This document shows, in pieces, positions 26,710 to 36,294 of a DNA stretch of 64,000 bases. Origin of the DNA: Vibrio sp. HI00D65 (GTDB lineage Bacteria > Pseudomonadota > Gammaproteobacteria > Enterobacterales > Vibrionaceae); NCBI RefSeq assembly GCF_001635455.1, contig NZ_LWEH01000005.1, positions 62,001 to 126,000 on the forward strand, given 5' to 3'. Position numbers and translations under genes: made by a program. Below the pieces are notes generated by a model. The model saw only the letters and a program-made list of their open reading frames with translations, ran no database searches and had not been told where the DNA came from. Within the stretch, counting starts at the first letter, position 1. Each line of letters opens with the position of its first letter.

Positions 26710-27354
26710 ATGCGGTTAGAACAGACTAAATGTGTGATATTTGATTGCGATGGCACGCTTATCGACAGTGAAAAGCTGTGCTGCCAAGCCTTAGTCAATG
26801 TCTTCAGCGAATTTGGGGCCAAGCTAAGCCTCAACGACTGCTACACTCACTTTCAAGGGGGAAAGCTAGCCGATATTTTAATGGACACACAGACACGCCT
26901 GGGTCTGTCTATCTCCATTGACACACTAGAGCCATTATATCGAGCAGAACTAGAAGCACTGTTTCAACGTCACCTAAAGCCAATGGATGGGGCCGTTGAA
27001 CTGATTGAGTTTCTAAAGAAACAAGACATAGAATTTTGTATCGCCTCAAACGCACCTAGATCTCGTGTTGAATCTTCCCTTGCGATGACAGGTATGCTCG
27101 ACGATTTTAAAGGTAAGGTGTTTTCTGCATTCGACGCAAATAGCTGGAAGCCAGAACCTGATTTGATCATGTACACAGCAATGAATATGGGCTTTTTGCC
27201 CAATGAGTGTATTTATGTTGATGATACCTTGAAAGGCATAGAAGCTGGGGTCCGTGCTGGCATTCAGTCATTTAGGTTAAGACCAAATCTAGACGAATCA
27301 ATAAATGGCAAGCATTGCTCAAGTGGTATAAACCGAACTCTGCAGCTTTGGTAG
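26710..27354 (+). CDS. HAD-IA phosphatase, YieH-like (6-phosphogluconate phosphatase type)
   Basis: A 214-residue cytoplasmic haloacid-dehalogenase-superfamily phosphatase. Motif I is CVIFDCDGTLIDSE with both catalytic Asp residues, motif II is CIASNAP, and motif III/IV is SWKPEPDLIMY...CIYVDDTLKGIEAG. It closely resembles E. coli YieH, which prefers 6-phosphogluconate; substrate transfer from that enzyme is inferred. The last 36 bases overlap the 3' end of an opposing small gene. It is intact, unlike the HAD pseudogene at 18357-18952. Confidence 0.88.
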   Translation: MRLEQTKCVIFDCDGTLIDSEKLCCQALVNVFSEFGAKLSLNDCYTHFQGGKLADILMDTQTRLGLSISIDTLEPLYRAELEALFQRHLKPMDGAVELIEFLKKQDIEFCIASNAPRSRVESSLAMTGMLDDFKGKVFSAFDANSWKPEPDLIMYTAMNMGFLPNECIYVDDTLKGIEAGVRAGIQSFRLRPNLDESINGKHCSSGINRTLQLW

Positions 27355-27516
27355 TTTAGCGAAGAGTTGAAGGCTGATTACTTTACTAAATTGTTTTGTG
27401 TGAAACCCGCAGGATGCGCAAGTAAACTTCTGTCCACTTTCTGAAAGTAAGTATTCGTCATGTTGGCATAAAGGGCATGTCACGTCTTCGATGTTTGGTG
27501 CTTCTGTATTATTCAT
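27319..27516 (-). CDS. Small zinc-ribbon protein
   Basis: A 65-residue protein with two CxxC knuckles, CPLCQHDEYLL and CASCGFHTK, spaced for one zinc ribbon. AGGTG lies about eight bases before the ATG. Such proteins usually bind nucleic acids or other proteins. Its last 12 codons overlap the 3' end of the HAD gene on the other strand, which makes the exact C-terminus unusual but leaves the ribbon itself clear of overlap. The family is not recognised beyond the zinc ribbon. Confidence 0.7.
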   Translation of the reverse strand: MNNTEAPNIEDVTCPLCQHDEYLLSESGQKFTCASCGFHTKQFSKVISLQLFAKLPKLQSSVYTT

Positions 27517-27693
27517 TATGTGTCACCTGCAACAAGAGGGTAAGCGAAAATAAGATCCGCATAGATAGACTACTCTTAAGCTCGTTTATTGGACAGTTTT
27601 GCTCCTTTATATTCTCTCCTTTACGACTTGCTTCATGGTAATGATAACTTCATCGTTAGTAAGCGCATTTTTCTTATGGTATTAACGCCATCC

Positions 27694-27720
27694 AATAAAA
27701 AAGGACTCATGTGAGCCCTT
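27694..27720 (-). terminator. Probable terminator of the chemoreceptor gene
   Basis: AAGG-A-CTC and GAG-C-CCTT form a short stem with one mismatch around ATGT. On the minus strand it is followed by a run of six T residues. Confidence 0.7.
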
Positions 27721-27794
27721 ATTTGTTGTTGTCCCTTTACTCTAAAACGGGATGATTCTTTCTCGCGAGCTAGGTGCCACTTATCTACAAACGT

Positions 27795-29219
27795 TTAGGT
27801 GCGATATCTCGCCAATGTTTGCGATAGGGTTACAGACGCTTCTGTCAACTTAGACACGCCACTCGATGAGTTTTGTGCCACGTCTTTAATCACATCTGAT
27901 TGACTGCGAATATCGTTAAGTTCAGCTGCAATGGTATTTGCAACGTTGCTTTGCTCATTCGCTGATGTGGCGATTTGAATACTCATATCCATCAGCGCTT
28001 GAGCTGAATCTGCGATTGAGTTTACGTCGTCACCGATATTAGAAATCAACTGGCTGCTAGTTTGTGCTTGGTCGACCGTTTGCTCAGTGATCTTAGCGAT
28101 ATTTCGGCTCTCTTGTTGCAAACGCTCTATCATCGCTTGGATTTCTACCGTTGCAGACTGAGTTCTGCTTGCAAGCGTTCTTACCTCATCGGCGACAACT
28201 GCAAACCCTCGACCTTGTTCTCCAGCACGAGCGGCTTCGATCGCTGCGTTGAGTGCTAATAGATTTGTTTGTTCTGAGATTGCGTTAATTGTGGTGATTA
28301 CTTCATTAATTTGGCTAGTGTTAACGTTCAGGCTTGTTACTGAAGAAGAGGTTTGCTCAATCAAAGAGGAAAGTGTGGTGATCTCTGAGATAGCTTGCTG
28401 AACTTTAGCGTGGCTGTTATTGATTTGTTGTGCGTCTTGCTCAGTTTGCTCGGTAGAGCGTGCAGAAATGTTTGACACTTCATTTGCTGAAGCCGTCATT
28501 TGATCCATAGCCGTTGCAACAGAATCGAGAGAAGCGTTCTGGCTCATGATTTGTGTTTCGCTGCGCTTCATCTCCGTTTCGAAGGAAGAGGAGGTTTCAC
28601 TTAGCGTTGCAGCACTTTGGTTCACATTATTCACAAGCTTAGTTAATGTATCCATTGAACGATCTAGCTCGCAGCCGATCGTACCAAACTCATCGCGTCC
28701 AGGATGGAAGCCGAGTCGTGAGGTTAAATCACCGTCACCAATCTTTTGAGTGGTTGTGTAAAGGACCCAAAGTGCACCACCTAAGAAAGTAGCGACCCAG
28801 TAACAGAAAAGACCAAAAGGCACACACCATAAAAAGCTGAGTAATAAGGTGTACAGTGCTTGCTGCTTTTGGTTTTGAATATCGTTATTAGAAACGGTTA
28901 GTGAGTAATAATTGCCATCATTAGCGATTGCCGTTGCAGTAACAATACCTTTACTTGAAATCGTAGTTTGTTGTGGACGAGGTTGTTGAGCAATGCCACT
29001 CACGTTTGTAGGGATATCTGATGCTGACAAAATGCCTTGGAGCTTATACTCAGCTTGATGCTTCGCACTAGCGTCAATATATTCCACTTTATTAACGTAA
29101 TTTAAGCCTGACAAGCTTGCCACAGCGGCGAGAAAGATTAAGAAAATAACCCAAAATTTGTCGTTAATAGACATTTTGATAAATAGTTTGTCTATCGTTC
29201 GAAATTGTACTTCTTTCAT
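27795..29219 (-). CDS. Methyl-accepting chemotaxis protein
   Basis: A 474-residue transmembrane chemoreceptor. It has a first transmembrane helix near residues 22-42, a short periplasmic region of about 80 residues, a second hydrophobic stretch near 120-150, a HAMP linker ([26 protein letters not shown]) and a cytoplasmic coiled-coil signalling domain. The hairpin tip, [35 protein letters not shown], is perfectly conserved and contacts CheA and CheW. The unusually small sensor domain makes the ligand unpredictable. GGAG lies five bases before the ATG. It is a single gene with a terminator. Confidence 0.96.
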   Translation of the reverse strand: MKEVQFRTIDKLFIKMSINDKFWVIFLIFLAAVASLSGLNYVNKVEYIDASAKHQAEYKLQGILSASDIPTNVSGIAQQPRPQQTTISSKGIVTATAIANDGNYYSLTVSNNDIQNQKQQALYTLLLSFLWCVPFGLFCYWVATFLGGALWVLYTTTQKIGDGDLTSRLGFHPGRDEFGTIGCELDRSMDTLTKLVNNVNQSAATLSETSSSFETEMKRSETQIMSQNASLDSVATAMDQMTASANEVSNISARSTEQTEQDAQQINNSHAKVQQAISEITTLSSLIEQTSSSVTSLNVNTSQINEVITTINAISEQTNLLALNAAIEAARAGEQGRGFAVVADEVRTLASRTQSATVEIQAMIERLQQESRNIAKITEQTVDQAQTSSQLISNIGDDVNSIADSAQALMDMSIQIATSANEQSNVANTIAAELNDIRSQSDVIKDVAQNSSSGVSKLTEASVTLSQTLARYRT

Positions 29220-29367
29220 AAAAACTCCACGGTAAATCCTTTACCGTGGACTCTAAATAACCGACATCAATAAAAATGTGATGCAAGCCAAGTAATTGTG
29301 AAAACTAATGATATAGAAATTCCATAAATGAGAGCTTGATCGATCATATCATTGGTGAATTGTTTTA

Positions 29368-30591
29368 TTAGCCGAGTGACGGTAATAACCCTACAGATAT
29401 AAGGATTTGAATCGCAATGATAAATACACCAACGCCGCCCGCTAAAAACAGTGCTTTGCTCCCGCCCAAAACTTGGTAATTAGATTGTGAGCCGTTAGTC
29501 GCAACGGTGAAACCTGTGTAGCGTACTTTGTAGACCATGACAGTAGGTAAAAGAATGGCTAGTACAGAAAGTGCAATGGCTGCGTAACCTAAAGCCATGA
29601 TGAAGCCTTGTGGGTAAAATAACGCGAAGCCTAGCGGTGGTAAGAAAGTAATAACGGCAGTCTTTACTCGTTTTGCACTACCGAGTTTATTGCTTAATGA
29701 GTCGCCCATAAATTCGAACAGACCTAAGCTAACTCCGATAAAAGACGTAAGAAGTGCAAGGTCAGCAAACACACCAACGATCACACTGAGATTTGACTGA
29801 TGCACAGTTTGCGACAGCGATACCAAAAGTGCACCCAAGCTAGTGTCAGAGAGCAACTGCTCTTGACTCACAACACCTAAAGTAACGCCTTGCCAAAAAA
29901 TGTAGATAACTAAAGGTAACGCGGAACCTACAATCATAACTTTGCGTAGAGAGCGTACATCACCATCAAGGTATCTAACGATAGAAGGGATACTGCCGTG
30001 GAAGCCGAAAGACGTGAACACGACTGGAATTGCCGCCACAATCAGACCTTGCTGTAAAGGCATGCTCAATAGGTATTGAGAAGTGATGTTGGGCGCTAAG
30101 AAGCTCAGAACCAAAACCATCGTGACCAGTTTTAGCCCAAATAATACACGGTTAACCTTATCAACACTGTGCGTCCCAATAGTTACAACGCCAGCCACCA
30201 ACAATGTAAACAGCAAAGTCGTCACTTGGCCATTGAGCTCAATTCCTGCAATGTCGGCAATTCGCTGATTAAACTGCGTACCACCACCTGCGATGTAAGC
30301 GCCACACAATGCGTAGAATAAAAACATAACGGCGAAGCTCGCAATCCACTTTCCCTTTGTTCCTAGAATAGTGTGAGCCAAAGTGTGTAGGGTGGCATCA
30401 GATTCAACGAATTGGTGTAGTTCCACCATTAATAACGCTGTGAACGCCATTAATGCCCACAAACCAAGCATCAAGAAAAGTGAAGTTGAAAAGCCGATAC
30501 CTGCAGAAGCAAGAGGAAGAGCGAGCATGCCGGCGCCAATTGTTGTGCCAGCAATGATCAAAGTACTACCAAAAACCTTTGATTTATTCAT
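29368..30591 (-). CDS. tyrP: Tyrosine-specific (aromatic amino acid) permease
   Basis: A 407-residue inner-membrane symporter with about eleven helices, in the HAAP family. It starts KVFGSTLIIAGTTIGAGMLALPLA and contains IPVVFTSFGFHGSIPSIVRYLDG and ITFLPPLGFALFYPQGFIMALGYA, both closely matching E. coli TyrP rather than Mtr. It imports tyrosine with protons. A strong TyrR box and a weaker neighbour lie about 120-160 bases upstream, as in the E. coli tyrP promoter, which supports the assignment. Confidence 0.93.
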   Translation of the reverse strand: MNKSKVFGSTLIIAGTTIGAGMLALPLASAGIGFSTSLFLMLGLWALMAFTALLMVELHQFVESDATLHTLAHTILGTKGKWIASFAVMFLFYALCGAYIAGGGTQFNQRIADIAGIELNGQVTTLLFTLLVAGVVTIGTHSVDKVNRVLFGLKLVTMVLVLSFLAPNITSQYLLSMPLQQGLIVAAIPVVFTSFGFHGSIPSIVRYLDGDVRSLRKVMIVGSALPLVIYIFWQGVTLGVVSQEQLLSDTSLGALLVSLSQTVHQSNLSVIVGVFADLALLTSFIGVSLGLFEFMGDSLSNKLGSAKRVKTAVITFLPPLGFALFYPQGFIMALGYAAIALSVLAILLPTVMVYKVRYTGFTVATNGSQSNYQVLGGSKALFLAGGVGVFIIAIQILISVGLLPSLG

Positions 30592-30710
30592 TGTATATAA
30601 TTCTTTACGTTATGTTGTGTTTTGATTGTAATTCTTCTAGCTTAAGCGCGTAAACCCAAAGAATATCTCGATTTTGGAGTATTCTGATTGAGTTTAATTC
30701 CAATTGCAAC

Positions 30711-30753
30711 GGTAAATGTAATCTTAAGTATCCACTGTAAATTTATTTTTACA
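30711..30753 (-). promoter_or_regulatory. TyrR boxes upstream of tyrP
   Basis: TGTAAA-N6-TTTACA at 30736-30753 matches the TyrR strong-box consensus exactly. GGTAAA-N6-CTTAAG at 30711-30728 is a degraded, weak-box-like copy with its centre 25 bases away. The strong-plus-weak pair resembles the arrangement known at E. coli tyrP. Confidence 0.8.
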
Positions 30754-30783
30754 TCAATGGCGTTGAGGTGCTGAAAACGAGGT

Positions 30784-30799
30784 GAGCAAACGTTTGACC
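30784..30799. promoter_or_regulatory. PurR/LacI-type palindrome upstream of tyrP
   Basis: GAGCAAACGTTTGACC carries the GCAAACGTTTG core of a PurR/LacI-family operator. No purine gene is adjacent, so the cognate regulator and target are unclear. Confidence 0.35.
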
Positions 30800-31037
30800 A
30801 TGATCGGCTTCAAAATAATTAGAGTAATTTATTGTACTTGATGTATGCTGGCAGTACATATGTCGTTCGCGTATACCCCTTTAACGCAAATAACCGTTAA
30901 TGATCGCGTGTAGCTTCAAGCTATAAATATGGAATGGGTAGAGTAGAGTGCGTTCATCAAAGTGACATAATATAAGTCCAAGATGGTGCACTGGTTAATT
31001 GGACATAACGTCCACATAAAGGAATAGAGGGGGCACT

Positions 31038-31166
31038 ATGAGTGACCAATCTTTAAATGACGAAAGTCTAGAGTTGTTAGATGCTATGGAAATTGGCATT
31101 GATTTATCTGACTACGAACAAACAGTTAAACAGTTAGCTGAAGAGCTTTTTCCGTCTTCTAACTAA
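31038..31166 (+). CDS. Small acidic protein, 42 residues
   Basis: A short gene with a strong ribosome-binding site (AGAGGGGG six bases before the ATG). The product (MSDQSLNDESLELLDAMEIG...) is acidic, likely helical, and has no signal or membrane segment. It lies about 140 bases upstream of acpH on the same strand. The strong site and clean frame favour a real gene; the family is unknown to me. Confidence 0.55.
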   Translation: MSDQSLNDESLELLDAMEIGIDLSDYEQTVKQLAEELFPSSN

Positions 31167-31303
31167 CGTTTCATTTCGATTCTTGTACTGAGTAAATCTG
31201 ATTCGCTCATTCGTCATACCAAAAGCTATCCTCATTAAAGTTCGCGAAGTTAAACAAGTACGTTTACCATGTTACTTAGTTCTCGACACTTTAATGAGGT
31301 TCA

Positions 31304-31915
31304 ATGAACTTTCTCGCACACCTTCATATCGCCAAACACTGTAACAGCAACCTAGCAGGCAACTTGTTAGGTGATTTTGTGAAAGGCGACCCAAATAAAC
31401 ACTATTCAGATTCGCTTTCCGATGGCATTCGACTTCATCGGTTTGTAGACAGCTATACAGACAGGCACAATGTTTCTCGTTCTGCTAAATCACTCTTTTC
31501 AAATCAAACGAAACGCTTTGCACCTATCGCACTTGATGTATTCTGGGATCACTGTTTAGCCAATCATTGGGCTCATTTTTCTAAGCAATCACTAAAGCGT
31601 TTTTGTCTCGATAGCCATCAACAAATATTTGCTCATCAAGAACCTCATTGGCCAGAAAGATTTGTGGTCATTCATCAGAAAATGGCAGAACAACGCTGGC
31701 TGGAGAGTTATCAGGATATGGAGTCCATCGAAATGGTGTTACAGCGAATGGCGTTGAGACGGCCAAAGCTTGGCATGCTAAAAGCATGCTACGCTGACCT
31801 GGAAAACCATTATGATACGTTGCAGTGTCACTTTAATGAGCTTTATCCTATGGTTTTAAAGGAAGCAAGAGAGTTTAATACGCTTCAATTGAAGAAAAAT
31901 CAAAAGGAAAGGTAA
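31304..31915 (+). CDS. acpH: Acyl carrier protein phosphodiesterase
   Basis: A 203-residue enzyme that removes the 4'-phosphopantetheine group from holo-ACP. The family signature starts MNFLAHLHIAKH and continues NLLGDFVKGDPN, LHRFVDSYTDRH (HD-type metal ligands) and FWDHCLANHW, close to E. coli AcpH (193 residues). It is cytoplasmic. It precedes a DEAD-box helicase gene by 57 bases on the same strand, so the two may share a transcript. Confidence 0.92.
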   Translation: MNFLAHLHIAKHCNSNLAGNLLGDFVKGDPNKHYSDSLSDGIRLHRFVDSYTDRHNVSRSAKSLFSNQTKRFAPIALDVFWDHCLANHWAHFSKQSLKRFCLDSHQQIFAHQEPHWPERFVVIHQKMAEQRWLESYQDMESIEMVLQRMALRRPKLGMLKACYADLENHYDTLQCHFNELYPMVLKEAREFNTLQLKKNQKER

Positions 31916-31972
31916 ACAGTGTAATGTAGGTTTGCTACAATCCGCGCCTATTTAATCTTTGAGCATCTTACT

Positions 31973-33244
31973 ATGTCTGAATCTACCAAATCTTTTAACC
32001 AACTAGGATTGTCTGAGCATTTAATTGCTAAACTAGAAGAGCTCAACTTTACGGCTCCGACCAGTGTTCAAGAACAAGCGATTCCTTTGGTTTTAGAAGG
32101 CAAAGATGTACTGGCTGGTGCTCAAACGGGTACGGGTAAAACGGCGGCTTTTGGCTTACCAATTATTCAAAGATTACTTGCCAATAAAGATAACGTAATT
32201 CCAAATCCTAAACTGGTTCGCGCTTTGGTTTTAGTGCCAACCCGTGAGCTTGCACAACAGGTGTTTGATAACGTAACCAGTTATGCAAAAGGTACCGATC
32301 TTAAAGTGGTCGTGGCTTACGGTGGTGTCAGTATGAAGGTCCAAACTGATAACCTTCGTCAAGGCGCTGATATTTTAGTCGCGACACCGGGTCGTTTAAT
32401 TGATCATATGTTTACTAAGAACATCATGTTAAGCCAAACAGAAGTATTGGTACTTGATGAGGCTGACCGCATGCTAGATATGGGCTTCATGCCCGACATT
32501 AAACGCATTCTTTCGCGTATGAACGAGGTTCGTCAAACTCTGTTCTTCTCTGCAACATTTGATAACAAAATTAAGGCGATCGCACATCGTATGATGCAAT
32601 CACCAAGTGCAATCCAAGTAACGCCTACTAACAGCACTGCTGAGGCTGTTAAGCAGATGGTTTACCCAGTCGATAAAAAGCGTAAAAGCGAATTACTGGC
32701 GTACCTAATTGGCTCAAATAATTGGCAACAAGTATTGGTTTTCACCAAAACTAAGCAGGGCACTGATGTGTTGGTTAAAGAGCTTAAACTAGATGGGATC
32801 AAAGCGGCGTCAATCAACGGTGATAAAAGCCAAGGTGCGCGCCAAAAGGCTCTCGATGATTTTAAATCAGGTAAAGTAAGAGCATTGATTGCAACTGATG
32901 TAGCGGCTCGTGGTATTGATATTCAGCAGCTCGAGCAAGTGGTGAACTATGATATGCCTTACAAAGCGGAAGACTATGTTCATCGTATTGGCCGTACAGG
33001 CCGTGCTGGTAATAGTGGTTTAGCTATTTCTCTTATGAGCAATGACGAAGAGTACTTACTTGGCGCTATTGAGCATCTACTTGATACTCGCCTGCCGCAA
33101 GAGTGGCTAAAAGGTTTTGAACCTAGCTTAGAACAAGATGTTACCCCTGACCGAGGTGGACGTAGCAAGAGCCGTTCTTCAGAAAAACGTAAGATGAAAG
33201 CAAAGCTTAAGATCCACCAAAACCGTGGTAAAGCACGCCGTTAA
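31973..33244 (+). CDS. DEAD-box ATP-dependent RNA helicase (RhlE-like)
   Basis: A 423-residue helicase with all core motifs: Q-motif near the start, AQTGTGKTAA (motif I), PTRELAQQ (Ia), TPGRL (Ib), VLDEADRMLDMGF (II, DEAD), SATF (III), and HRIGRTGRAG (VI). The basic tail (KSRSSEKRKMKAKLKIHQNRGKARR) probably aids RNA binding. It resembles RhlE and other cold-adaptation or ribosome-assembly helicases; the exact subfamily is inferred. A second helicase of similar type is encoded at 46588-47877. Confidence 0.94.
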   Translation: MSESTKSFNQLGLSEHLIAKLEELNFTAPTSVQEQAIPLVLEGKDVLAGAQTGTGKTAAFGLPIIQRLLANKDNVIPNPKLVRALVLVPTRELAQQVFDNVTSYAKGTDLKVVVAYGGVSMKVQTDNLRQGADILVATPGRLIDHMFTKNIMLSQTEVLVLDEADRMLDMGFMPDIKRILSRMNEVRQTLFFSATFDNKIKAIAHRMMQSPSAIQVTPTNSTAEAVKQMVYPVDKKRKSELLAYLIGSNNWQQVLVFTKTKQGTDVLVKELKLDGIKAASINGDKSQGARQKALDDFKSGKVRALIATDVAARGIDIQQLEQVVNYDMPYKAEDYVHRIGRTGRAGNSGLAISLMSNDEEYLLGAIEHLLDTRLPQEWLKGFEPSLEQDVTPDRGGRSKSRSSEKRKMKAKLKIHQNRGKARR

Positions 33245-33273
33245 TCGGGCTATCTAAACTTTTTCTAACAAAG

Positions 33274-33309
33274 CGCGCCGTTACATAAGTGAGGTAACGG
33301 TGCGTTTTT
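33274..33309 (+). terminator. Intrinsic terminator of the first DEAD-box helicase gene
   Basis: CGCGCCGTTAC pairs with GTAACGGTGCG (one G-T pair) around a nine-base loop and is followed by five T residues. Confidence 0.88.
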
Positions 33310-33359
33310 GTCTCGTTCAAATTATTTTTTGTATAGAATTGATGTTAGTCGTGGTTGTG

Positions 33360-34091
33360 TTATGGGTTGCATTTCCACTCGCACGGCACTTCATAAATTA
33401 ATTCTTCTAGAGTGTTCGGGTTAAGTACCCATTCTTCTTCAATAGCAAATTGATTGACCATTTGTTTATTGAACATCTGCCAGTGCTTCATTAGCGCTTC
33501 TTCTGCCGTTGCTTCCATATCACCTTCGTTCCACGTGCTCTCCATGAATGGAGTAAGGCAGACTGCACCATTAGCAAACATGATCATTTGCCACCTAATT
33601 TCGAAGATATTGATGGCTCTGTCTGGATTTTGTTGGTTGTACTGGTCAGCAAGCATGTTGATCTCGTATTCGAGGTCACCCACGTTGTCGATAAAATAAT
33701 CAACCAAGTTGTCTTCTTGACGTACCGAATCAGACAGAAGTTGCATTGGTCTGCGTGAATGGAGCATGTTGGTAAACAAACGCATAAAAAACATATAGAT
33801 AGCGATATTCGGTGCGACGTCTTTCGGTAGTTCTTGCATGATTTTACTGATGTAAGACTGGAAATATACGTGCAAACAATCACTTATTGCATGCCATATC
33901 TTCTCTTTACTACCGAAATGGTGGCGAATAAGGCTATGAGACACACCCGCTTTCTCACTGATATTACGTAATGATACCCGCTCGTAACCTAAGTCACAGA
34001 ACATCTCTGCAGCCACAGTCATTATTTGAAATCGAGTTTGTTCAGCGTCTTTTGCGCTTCTTCTACCTTGTTTCTTTTCAGTCATCTTCAT
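33360..34091 (-). CDS. TetR family transcriptional regulator
   Basis: A 243-residue repressor-type protein. The N-terminal HTH is clear: FQIMTVAAEMFCDLGYERVSLRNISEKAGVSHSLIRHHFGSKEKIWHAISD (about residues 20-70), followed by a helical ligand domain with a long C-terminal tail rich in Trp and Glu. It is divergent from two broken RND adaptor genes across a 150-base gap, so it very likely controlled that pump. The pump genes are dead, so the regulator may now be orphaned or act elsewhere. I chose ATG 34091; GTG 34100 and ATG 34085 are alternatives. Confidence 0.9.
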   Translation of the reverse strand: MKMTEKKQGRRSAKDAEQTRFQIMTVAAEMFCDLGYERVSLRNISEKAGVSHSLIRHHFGSKEKIWHAISDCLHVYFQSYISKIMQELPKDVAPNIAIYMFFMRLFTNMLHSRRPMQLLSDSVRQEDNLVDYFIDNVGDLEYEINMLADQYNQQNPDRAINIFEIRWQMIMFANGAVCLTPFMESTWNEGDMEATAEEALMKHWQMFNKQMVNQFAIEEEWVLNPNTLEELIYEVPCEWKCNP

Positions 34092-34199
34092 TTTACACAC
34101 TTATCTGATTAACACATTCTACACTGTTTTTACTCAAATAAAAAATACTGCACAAGTGGAAAGTAAATCTTGAGGATCTTAAAATTTTCAATATTCTGC

Positions 34200-34209
34200 A
34201 CACCTGTGT
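34200..34209. promoter_or_regulatory. Candidate TetR operator core ACACCTGTGT
   Basis: A 10-base near-palindrome inside TGCACACCTGTGTAG, between the divergent TetR and adaptor genes and about 35 bases before the adaptor start. The position is right for a repressor site, but the assignment is speculative. Confidence 0.3.
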
Positions 34210-34241
34210 AGTAAGTCATAGTAGTTAAATGGACACGCAAG

Positions 34242-35332
34242 ATGCAATCCAAGGTGTCTATTCAAGGCAAAGCGAGTAAGCAGTTAGGAGCGGTAGCTGC
34301 CGCGCTATTACTCGCTGGTTCACTGAGCGGATGTAATAAGGTTCAGTCAGAAGAAAGTATTCAAGTTGTAAAGCCGGTAAAGCTATTTGAAACCCCTCAG
34401 CAAACAGATATCGAGCTTGATAGCTTTATTGCAAAAGTCGATGCTACTGATCGCGCGGCATTATCGTTCCAAGTGGGGGGCGATATTGAAGTGTTCTTCG
34501 CACGCATGGGAGAAGAAGTTAAAAAAGGCCAAGTTTTAGCTGTATTAGACGCAATGGATTACCGTATTGCAGTCGATGCTGCGCAAGCTAAATTCGACCT
34601 AGCCAATAGCCAATACAAACAGGCGTCAGAGTTGTACTCGAAGAAACTCGTGAGTACCGATTACTACGACCAAGCCGTAAACACTTTTACTGCTGCTGAA
34701 GTTGAGTTGGAGCAAGCGAAAACAAACCTTGGTTACACAAGATTAGTTGCTCCTTTCGATGGCGTGGTATCCATGGTGTTTGGTAAGCAATATCAGTTGA
34801 TTGCCGAGAAACAACCCGTTCTTAATATTTTGAATAATGGCGAAATGGATGTGACGTTCTCTATTCCAGTTTCAAAACTTGAAGACCGCTCGATTCAAGA
34901 CTTTGTCGGTTCAAATATGTGGGTAGTATAATAGATAGACATCATGGTGTTCGTATTCCTACACGCTTTAAAGAAATCTCTACTCAACCAGACGAAGATA
35001 CCAACAGTTATCAAGCGGTTGTATCTATCGAAAAACCTAACGGTATCAATTTACTGTCGGGTATGACAGCGCAAGTTGAAGTGCAGAAAAACAGATCAGA
35101 ATCGGGCATCGGCATTGTTGATTCTGCTTGGTTAAGCAAAGACGCGGACCATGGTAAGTTGTGGCGTTAAAACCCAGATTCGCAATTGATTTCTAAGGTA
35201 CAAGTAACCTTGAATAAACAAGGTAATGTGATTGATGGTCTTACGTCTGGCGACTTAATCGTTGAAGCTGGTGTAGACGTTTTATCTGAAGGGCAACAAG
35301 TAAAAGCATGGTTACGCGAGGGTGGTATTTAA
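34242..35332 (+). pseudogene. Broken RND efflux periplasmic adaptor (first copy)
   Basis: The frame starts with a lipoprotein signal (lipobox LSGC) and an HlyD-like adaptor with AALSFQVGGDIEVFFARMGEEVKKGQVLAVLD (barrel-sandwich domain) and a coiled-coil hairpin. After about 227 codons a frameshift near 34915-34930 moves the rest (DRHHGVRIPTRFKEIS) into another frame, and a TAA at 35168-35170 interrupts WR-NPD. The C-terminus then resumes in the same frame to the stop at 35330-35332. Such adaptors bridge the inner-membrane pump and TolC. This copy cannot make a full protein. Confidence 0.9.
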
Positions 35333-36026
35333 TGAACCTTTCTAAATTATTGGTAGTCGTTGCATCTGCGTTGCTGCTCCAAGCTTGTAATAGTGAAATC
35401 GAACACCGCGAACAACCTTCTTTACTGGTTTCTACTTTTGAAGTTGGTGCGCCACTGACGGAGCAATTCAGAAGCTTTAATGGTCAGGTAATGCCTGCAG
35501 AACTGACCCCATTGTCATTCAAGCTTGCAGGTGAGATTCAACAAGTGACAGTAGAAGCCGGTGACGATGTAGAAAAAGGGCGGCTGCTCGCAACGTTGGA
35601 CAATGCAACCTACATCCAGGAGCTGACAAACGCTAAATCACAGTTTGAACTTGCCAGTAAGCAACTTGCTCGTGGTAACGAAATGTTGAGAAGCAAGATG
35701 CTATCGCAATCTGAGCACGATCAGCTAATAGCCAACTACAAACTCGCTTCTGCGAACTTGGCATCGGCGGAGCGTAAACTCAGTTACACCAAGCTGCTGC
35801 ACCTTTTGCGGGTACCGTTTCTAACGTAGACAAACAACGTTTTGAAAACGTGACACCGGGTGAAACGTTATTAAGCTTGTACCAAAACGACAAAGTGTAT
35901 GTACGTATACAGGTGTCAGATTCGATTTTAGCGTCTATTAGCCCTAACATGCGCTCAAATAGCTATCGTCCGAAGGCGACATTTGGTGGGCACAATTGTC
36001 CACATCAAGATGCACCAATTTTTTAG
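35332..36026 (+). pseudogene. Broken and truncated RND efflux periplasmic adaptor (second copy)
   Basis: A second HlyD-type adaptor that starts one base inside the stop of the first (TAATG), with a lipobox LLQAC and GEIQQVTVEAGDDVEKGRLLATLD. A frameshift near 35795-35810 breaks it at LSYTKL; the following APFAGTVSNVDKQRF part continues in another frame. About 60 codons later the homology stops at SYRPKATF and unrelated sequence runs to a stop at 36024-36026. The inner-membrane RND pump that should follow is absent, so the operon has lost its pump by deletion. Confidence 0.88.
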
Positions 36027-36294
36027 GCAGTACGGACTATACACAAGAGAAAAATAGGGTTAAAAGACTAGTTAATGGGTGAATGTAAAAGTTGTAAAAT
36101 CGAACAGCTTTGATTTTTGCATAGAAATGATATCTACTTCTCAAAATACATTCGAAACACCAAGTCGTTATTATTTAACCTAAGCTAACTTTTGGATAAA
36201 TAATAAGCGCATGGAAAATAGATTTTTGTAAAATATCGAGATGAAGGTCTAGAATTTGTATTTTAAGCACGAAGAGAAAAGCTGGCAGATATTT

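Larger units (their letters stand above)
30592..31037. promoter_or_regulatory. Divergent control region upstream of tyrP, 446 bases
   Basis: It holds the tyrP promoter with TyrR boxes (30711-30753), a CGTTTG-centred palindrome (30784-30799), and about 200 bases leading to a 42-residue protein gene on the plus strand. I see no other gene or RNA. Confidence 0.6.
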
